Source: DASZFV01 sp035546175 (GTDB lineage: Bacteria; Myxococcota_A; Polyangia; Fen-1088). From it: a stretch of 17,559 nucleotides of DNA. The stretch's first letter is position 1. Every line of letters begins with the position of its first letter. The DNA lies in NCBI GenBank assembly GCA_035546175.1, contig DASZWW010000117.1:1-17559 (forward strand), given 5' to 3'. The position numbers were made by a program, and so were the translations under genes. Shown here in pieces: positions 14,988-17,559 of this stretch. The notes beneath the pieces were generated by a model. The model ran no database searches. It saw nothing but the letters and a program-made list of their open reading frames with translations, and was not told where the DNA came from.

Positions 14988-15389
14988 TCAGCCAGTCTCG
15001 GTTGCCGTCTTAGCGGCGTCTTGGAGAGCTTCGACGTTGCTTCTCTGCGCTTCGACTTTCTCGCCAAGCTCCCTGGGAGATTGGCTCGACTGCACTTGAG
15101 GAGCGGTTCTCATCGCGCGCAGCAAAGCCTCGGTAACTTGCTCGGCTCGGGCCTGAAAGGCTTGGGCAACCTTTGCTTCGGCGATAGCCATCGACCGTAG
15201 CGCCACGATCGAGGAGATCGCGATGGCAGCGCCGGCAATGATAGCCACCTCGGTTAGCCTGACGAGCTGCCAGTTCTCTGGACCTTTCTTCGGATCGAGT
15301 TGAACGTGCATGACCCAGTACGGCAGCCAGAAGACGACGACTAACGCGCCGGCGCCTAGAAGCCCGCAAGCCCATTTTTGCTCTTTCAT
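14988..15389 (-). CDS. Small two-helix membrane protein, unknown
   Basis: The 133-aa protein from ATG 15389 is preceded by a good Shine-Dalgarno sequence (GAGGGGA), unlike most genes in this window. Two hydrophobic segments (about 8-28 and 45-64) flank a short charged loop (LDPKKGPENWQ). The remaining 70 residues are Ala/Gln/Glu-rich, look like one long amphipathic or coiled-coil helix (AEAKVAQAFQARAEQVTEALL and following), and should face the cytoplasm. I do not recognise the family. Its start overlaps the stop of the upstream membrane-protein gene (ATGA), so the two are translationally coupled and probably form one complex. The gene lies in the lower-GC island ending at hmgA. A longer frame further upstream is a shadow of the upstream gene. 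Confidence 0.7.
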   Translation of the reverse strand: MKEQKWACGLLGAGALVVVFWLPYWVMHVQLDPKKGPENWQLVRLTEVAIIAGAAIAISSIVALRSMAIAEAKVAQAFQARAEQVTEALLRAMRTAPQVQSSQSPRELGEKVEAQRSNVEALQDAAKTATETG

Positions 15390-16435
15390 TCCCCTCTCCT
15401 CTTCGTATGGACGTCGAAGATCCAGCGGGCGGGCTGATCGATCGTCTGTGCGAGCAAGCGCGCCGCGAACTCTGGGCCCACGGCGTCCTTGCCGACGGGC
15501 CTCCCCAAATAGCGCTCCGTATAGCGAGGATCTAAATAGAAACTGAGCCGCTGAAAGTAGACGGTCTCCCGAGCGGGGTTCTCCTCCAGCTCTCGTCGAA
15601 CAACCTTGGCGACGTCCTGCAACTCCGCCGGGTCGACCGACCCGAGCGGCAATTGTTCCAAGATGTCCATGGCCGCATCGACGGCGCGCCTCATTCGGAG
15701 CGCAGACTCCTTTTGGCTGCGCTTCAGGATCCTGAGTGCGCCCCACGCGAACAATGCCGACAGCGAGAGCAACGTGACCGTCACCAGCACCTGTTGGAGT
15801 AACCCGAGCGCGGGCGTTGATGCAGGCTGAACGTTCCCCGCGGACGTGACAGCCTTCGCTGGCCCTCCTGCGGAGTCCTCGCCTCTTGAGGGTGGCGAGG
15901 TCGGGCTGGTGACGTATGTGCACGTCGGCGCCATCGTCGCCTTGCTCTGGTAGGGCTCGGCCCATGTTGCTTTCAAAGCCACGCCGCGCGCGAAAGGATA
16001 AAGCGCGAACGAAAGCCACAGCGCGGCCGAACCGACGTAGACGAGTCGCACCGGCCAGCCATGCTCGATCTGCAGCCCGGCTCCCAGGGCGTGCGAGGGA
16101 TGCGGCCGCTGCGTGAAGCTGCCCTCGTAGAGACCGAGCTCGCGCTCGATTTGACCTGCGCGCGAGACGAGCTCGTTGTAAAGCTGGTCGTTTCGCAGGT
16201 GGTAGACGAACAGCGCGACGGTGATGATGACGCCGAAGAAGCCAACGAGCGGATTGACCTCCGTGTTGTCCTTCAGGGCGATCATGGTCCCGATCGTCCC
16301 CAGCGGCAGGAGGCCGAGCAGCTTAAAGCGGATGTCGGTCAGCGCGCGAAACTGACCGACGACGGTCTCGTACTCCTTCAGACTCGCCGTTTCGCTGGGC
16401 TTCTCCTTCTTCGTAGCCGCGTCCGCCTCGACCAT
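15386..16435 (-). CDS. Four-helix membrane protein, unknown
   Basis: The 349-aa protein from ATG 16435 has predicted membrane spans at about 38-54, 62-80, 130-148 and 210-236. Between spans 2 and 3 is a conserved-looking cytoplasmic segment beginning YHLRNDQLYNELVSRAGQIE. A Ser/Pro/Thr-rich loop (165-208) probably lies outside. The C-terminal 110 residues are soluble, mostly helical and charged. The pattern FRALTDIRFKLLGLLP, two spans, then LRNDQLY resembles uncharacterised membrane proteins I associate with accessory regions, but I cannot name a family and give no function. GC and codon bias are visibly lower than in neighbouring genes, suggesting later acquisition. It is coupled by ATGA to the small membrane protein gene. 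A TATGGT -10-like element (minus strand, 16455-16450) would give a leader of about 8 bases. Confidence 0.75.
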   Translation of the reverse strand: MVEADAATKKEKPSETASLKEYETVVGQFRALTDIRFKLLGLLPLGTIGTMIALKDNTEVNPLVGFFGVIITVALFVYHLRNDQLYNELVSRAGQIERELGLYEGSFTQRPHPSHALGAGLQIEHGWPVRLVYVGSAALWLSFALYPFARGVALKATWAEPYQSKATMAPTCTYVTSPTSPPSRGEDSAGGPAKAVTSAGNVQPASTPALGLLQQVLVTVTLLSLSALFAWGALRILKRSQKESALRMRRAVDAAMDILEQLPLGSVDPAELQDVAKVVRRELEENPARETVYFQRLSFYLDPRYTERYLGRPVGKDAVGPEFAARLLAQTIDQPARWIFDVHTKRRGE

Positions 16436-16449
16436 CGCGCTCTCGGCGG

Positions 16450-16455
16450 ACCATA
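16450..16455 (-). promoter_or_regulatory. Possible -10 element of the membrane-protein pair
   Basis: On the minus strand TATGGT, within GTTATGGTCC, lies 14 bases before ATG 16435 and marks the only AT-richer spot in the 101-base gap upstream. No clear -35 box is seen. Confidence 0.3.
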
Positions 16456-16510
16456 ACGCCGATGGCGGCGGCCGGACCAGCCCACCGCCGGGTCGGGGTG
16501 TTTACGTTCC

Positions 16511-16531
16511 CGGGGCTGCCTTTGCGCCCCG
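16511..16531 (-). terminator. GC hairpin after the esterase gene
   Basis: CGGGGC (16511-16516) and GCCCCG (16526-16531) form a 6-bp stem with a 9-base loop, starting 6 bases past the esterase stop on the minus strand. No T-run follows, so an intrinsic terminator is only possible, not shown. The remaining gap to 16436 shows only the -10-like element. Confidence 0.35.
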
Positions 16532-16536
16532 CACGG

Positions 16537-17559
16537 CTACGGCTTCAGGTTCTTGAGGAAGTTCCAGGTGAGCGAGTTGGCGCCCGTGCTCGGGTAGTAG
16601 TTCACGCCCTGGTACGAGAGGTTCTGGTGCCCCGCGCCCGTGACGGAGCACCACACGACGGGCGCGTTCATGGGGCAGCCCGTGTACTTCACGCACAGCG
16701 GATAGGCGGCGTCGTACATGGCGGTGGCGTTGCCGATGCAGCCGTTCCTAGCGAGGATTTCGTCGCGCGCCGGCGCCGAACCGTTGCTGTCGAGCGAGAG
16801 GATGTCGCTGTTGACGGTCATCGCCGAGAGACCGGAGGGCGCGTAGGGCATGTCCATGACGAGCGGTCCGACGGGGTTGTCGGGGTCGGCGGCGCCCGTG
16901 ACCATGAGGGCCGCGACGGGGCCCGTGCAGGCGGGCCGGTGATTGCGGAGCCCGCCGTTGACCGGCAAGATGCCCGCGATGACGTCGGCCGCCGCGCAAC
17001 CGAGGGTGTACGTCTCCCAGCCGCCGCTGCTGTAGCCGCCCAGGTAGACCTTGCTCTTGTCGATGCAGTACTTTGCCTCGACGTCGGCGAGCATGGCGTA
17101 GAAGTACGGCACCTCGGGCGTGTTCACGCAGGCGGGATCGTCCGCCGGCGTAATGGCGCACGAGTTGCCGCCGTCGGCGAAGCAGCCCAACGACTGCATG
17201 GACGTGTATGAGAGGCCGATGCGGATCGCGTCACCCGCTCCCTGTCCTGCGTTGTAGCCGCCACCGCTCTCCGTCGCTCCACCGCCGCAGCCGCCGCCGC
17301 CGATCATGAGGGGGTACGCCTTCATGTTGTCGTAGTTCGTCGGGAGCTGGACGGCGTAGTTGCGCGCCACGAAGCTGTAGGCGCCATTCTTCTCCTCGAG
17401 CCTGCCGCCCGGCGCGAAGAGGGGCGCGACGCACTTCGGGGTGATGGCGCCCGTTCCGCACGCCGGCACCGAGAGGTTGTGGACCTTGAAGCCGTTCGCC
17501 GAGTCGCCCTGCGGGGGCGCGACGCCGCAGCCGGCGCTCATGCCGGTGGGGAGCGTCTT
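16537..17559 (-). CDS. Secreted alpha/beta hydrolase (PHB-depolymerase/feruloyl-esterase type), 5' partial
   Basis: The frame is open to the right edge; the first in-window ATG is 17541 (334 aa), but six more in-frame codons precede it, so the true start and signal peptide are probably outside. Numbered from that ATG, SAGC at 2-5 could be the end of a lipobox. Then come YAVQLPTNYD and PLMIGGGGCGGG (80-88, oxyanion region), the nucleophile elbow GYSSG with S171, acid candidates D219/D221 in GAADPDNP, and H305 in GAGHQ. This is the layout of extracellular esterases of the PHB-depolymerase/LpqC/feruloyl-esterase group, which cleave polyester or plant-wall ester bonds. At least fourteen cysteines suggest many disulfides and export. 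The substrate cannot be read from sequence. The gene is separated by 101 bases from the membrane-protein pair on the same strand and probably has its own transcript. Confidence 0.8.
   Translation of the reverse strand, partial: KTLPTGMSAGCGVAPPQGDSANGFKVHNLSVPACGTGAITPKCVAPLFAPGGRLEEKNGAYSFVARNYAVQLPTNYDNMKAYPLMIGGGGCGGGATESGGGYNAGQGAGDAIRIGLSYTSMQSLGCFADGGNSCAITPADDPACVNTPEVPYFYAMLADVEAKYCIDKSKVYLGGYSSGGWETYTLGCAAADVIAGILPVNGGLRNHRPACTGPVAALMVTGAADPDNPVGPLVMDMPYAPSGLSAMTVNSDILSLDSNGSAPARDEILARNGCIGNATAMYDAAYPLCVKYTGCPMNAPVVWCSVTGAGHQNLSYQGVNYYPSTGANSLTWNFLKNLKP

Overview
The window is very GC-rich with strong third-position G/C bias, many ATGA/GTGA gene overlaps, sigma-54 regulation and Lys- or Ala/Pro-rich protein tails. 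This fits a member of the Myxococcota (former Deltaproteobacteria). The assignment is an inference from style and gene content, because no phylogenetic marker is present.

Layout. (1) 2-952 (+): C-terminal part of a protein with two receiver domains, open at the left edge. (2) 967-5251 (+): tight three-gene operon of a tandem D-Ala-D-Ala-ligase-like ATP-grasp protein, a P1-family (DmpA-type) self-cleaving aminopeptidase and a glutathione-synthetase-like ATP-grasp ligase. Three ligase modules plus one amidase suggest synthesis and trimming of a small unknown peptide; this is the best candidate here for an undescribed system. (3) 5318-6882 (+): GAF-GGDEF diguanylate cyclase overlapping a small exported Cys-containing protein. 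(4) 6961-9599 (-): flagellar-type regulatory unit of a sigma-54 activator, a FliA-type sigma-28 and a 65-aa FlgM-like anti-sigma. A near-consensus sigma-54 promoter precedes fliA, and sigma-28-like promoters precede flgM and, more weakly, the activator gene. (5) 9759-14973: pheA-type chorismate mutase/prephenate dehydratase (-), divergent from the homogentisate pathway fahA-maiA-hpd-hmgA (+). Phenylalanine synthesis and tyrosine degradation start from the same 27-bp intergenic gap. (6) 14988-16435 (-): a lower-GC pair of membrane proteins of unknown function. (7) 16537-17559 (-): Cys-rich secreted alpha/beta hydrolase of the PHB-depolymerase/feruloyl-esterase type, running off the right edge.

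Working together: tyrosine would pass from 4-hydroxyphenylpyruvate (Hpd) to homogentisate, maleylacetoacetate (HmgA), fumarylacetoacetate (MaiA), then fumarate and acetoacetate (FahA). All four enzymes are present with recognisable active-site motifs. In the flagellar block the likely logic is activator plus sigma-54 to fliA, then FliA to flgM (negative feedback) and perhaps back to the activator gene.

A recurring pattern is that several promoter-like elements lie so close to start codons that the transcript would be leaderless or nearly so (flgM-like, fliA, the activator gene, fahA, hpd, possibly the cyclase). No rRNA, tRNA, CRISPR array, insertion sequence or integrase was seen. Intergenic stretches not listed separately are short (under about 160 bases) and showed nothing else I could support.
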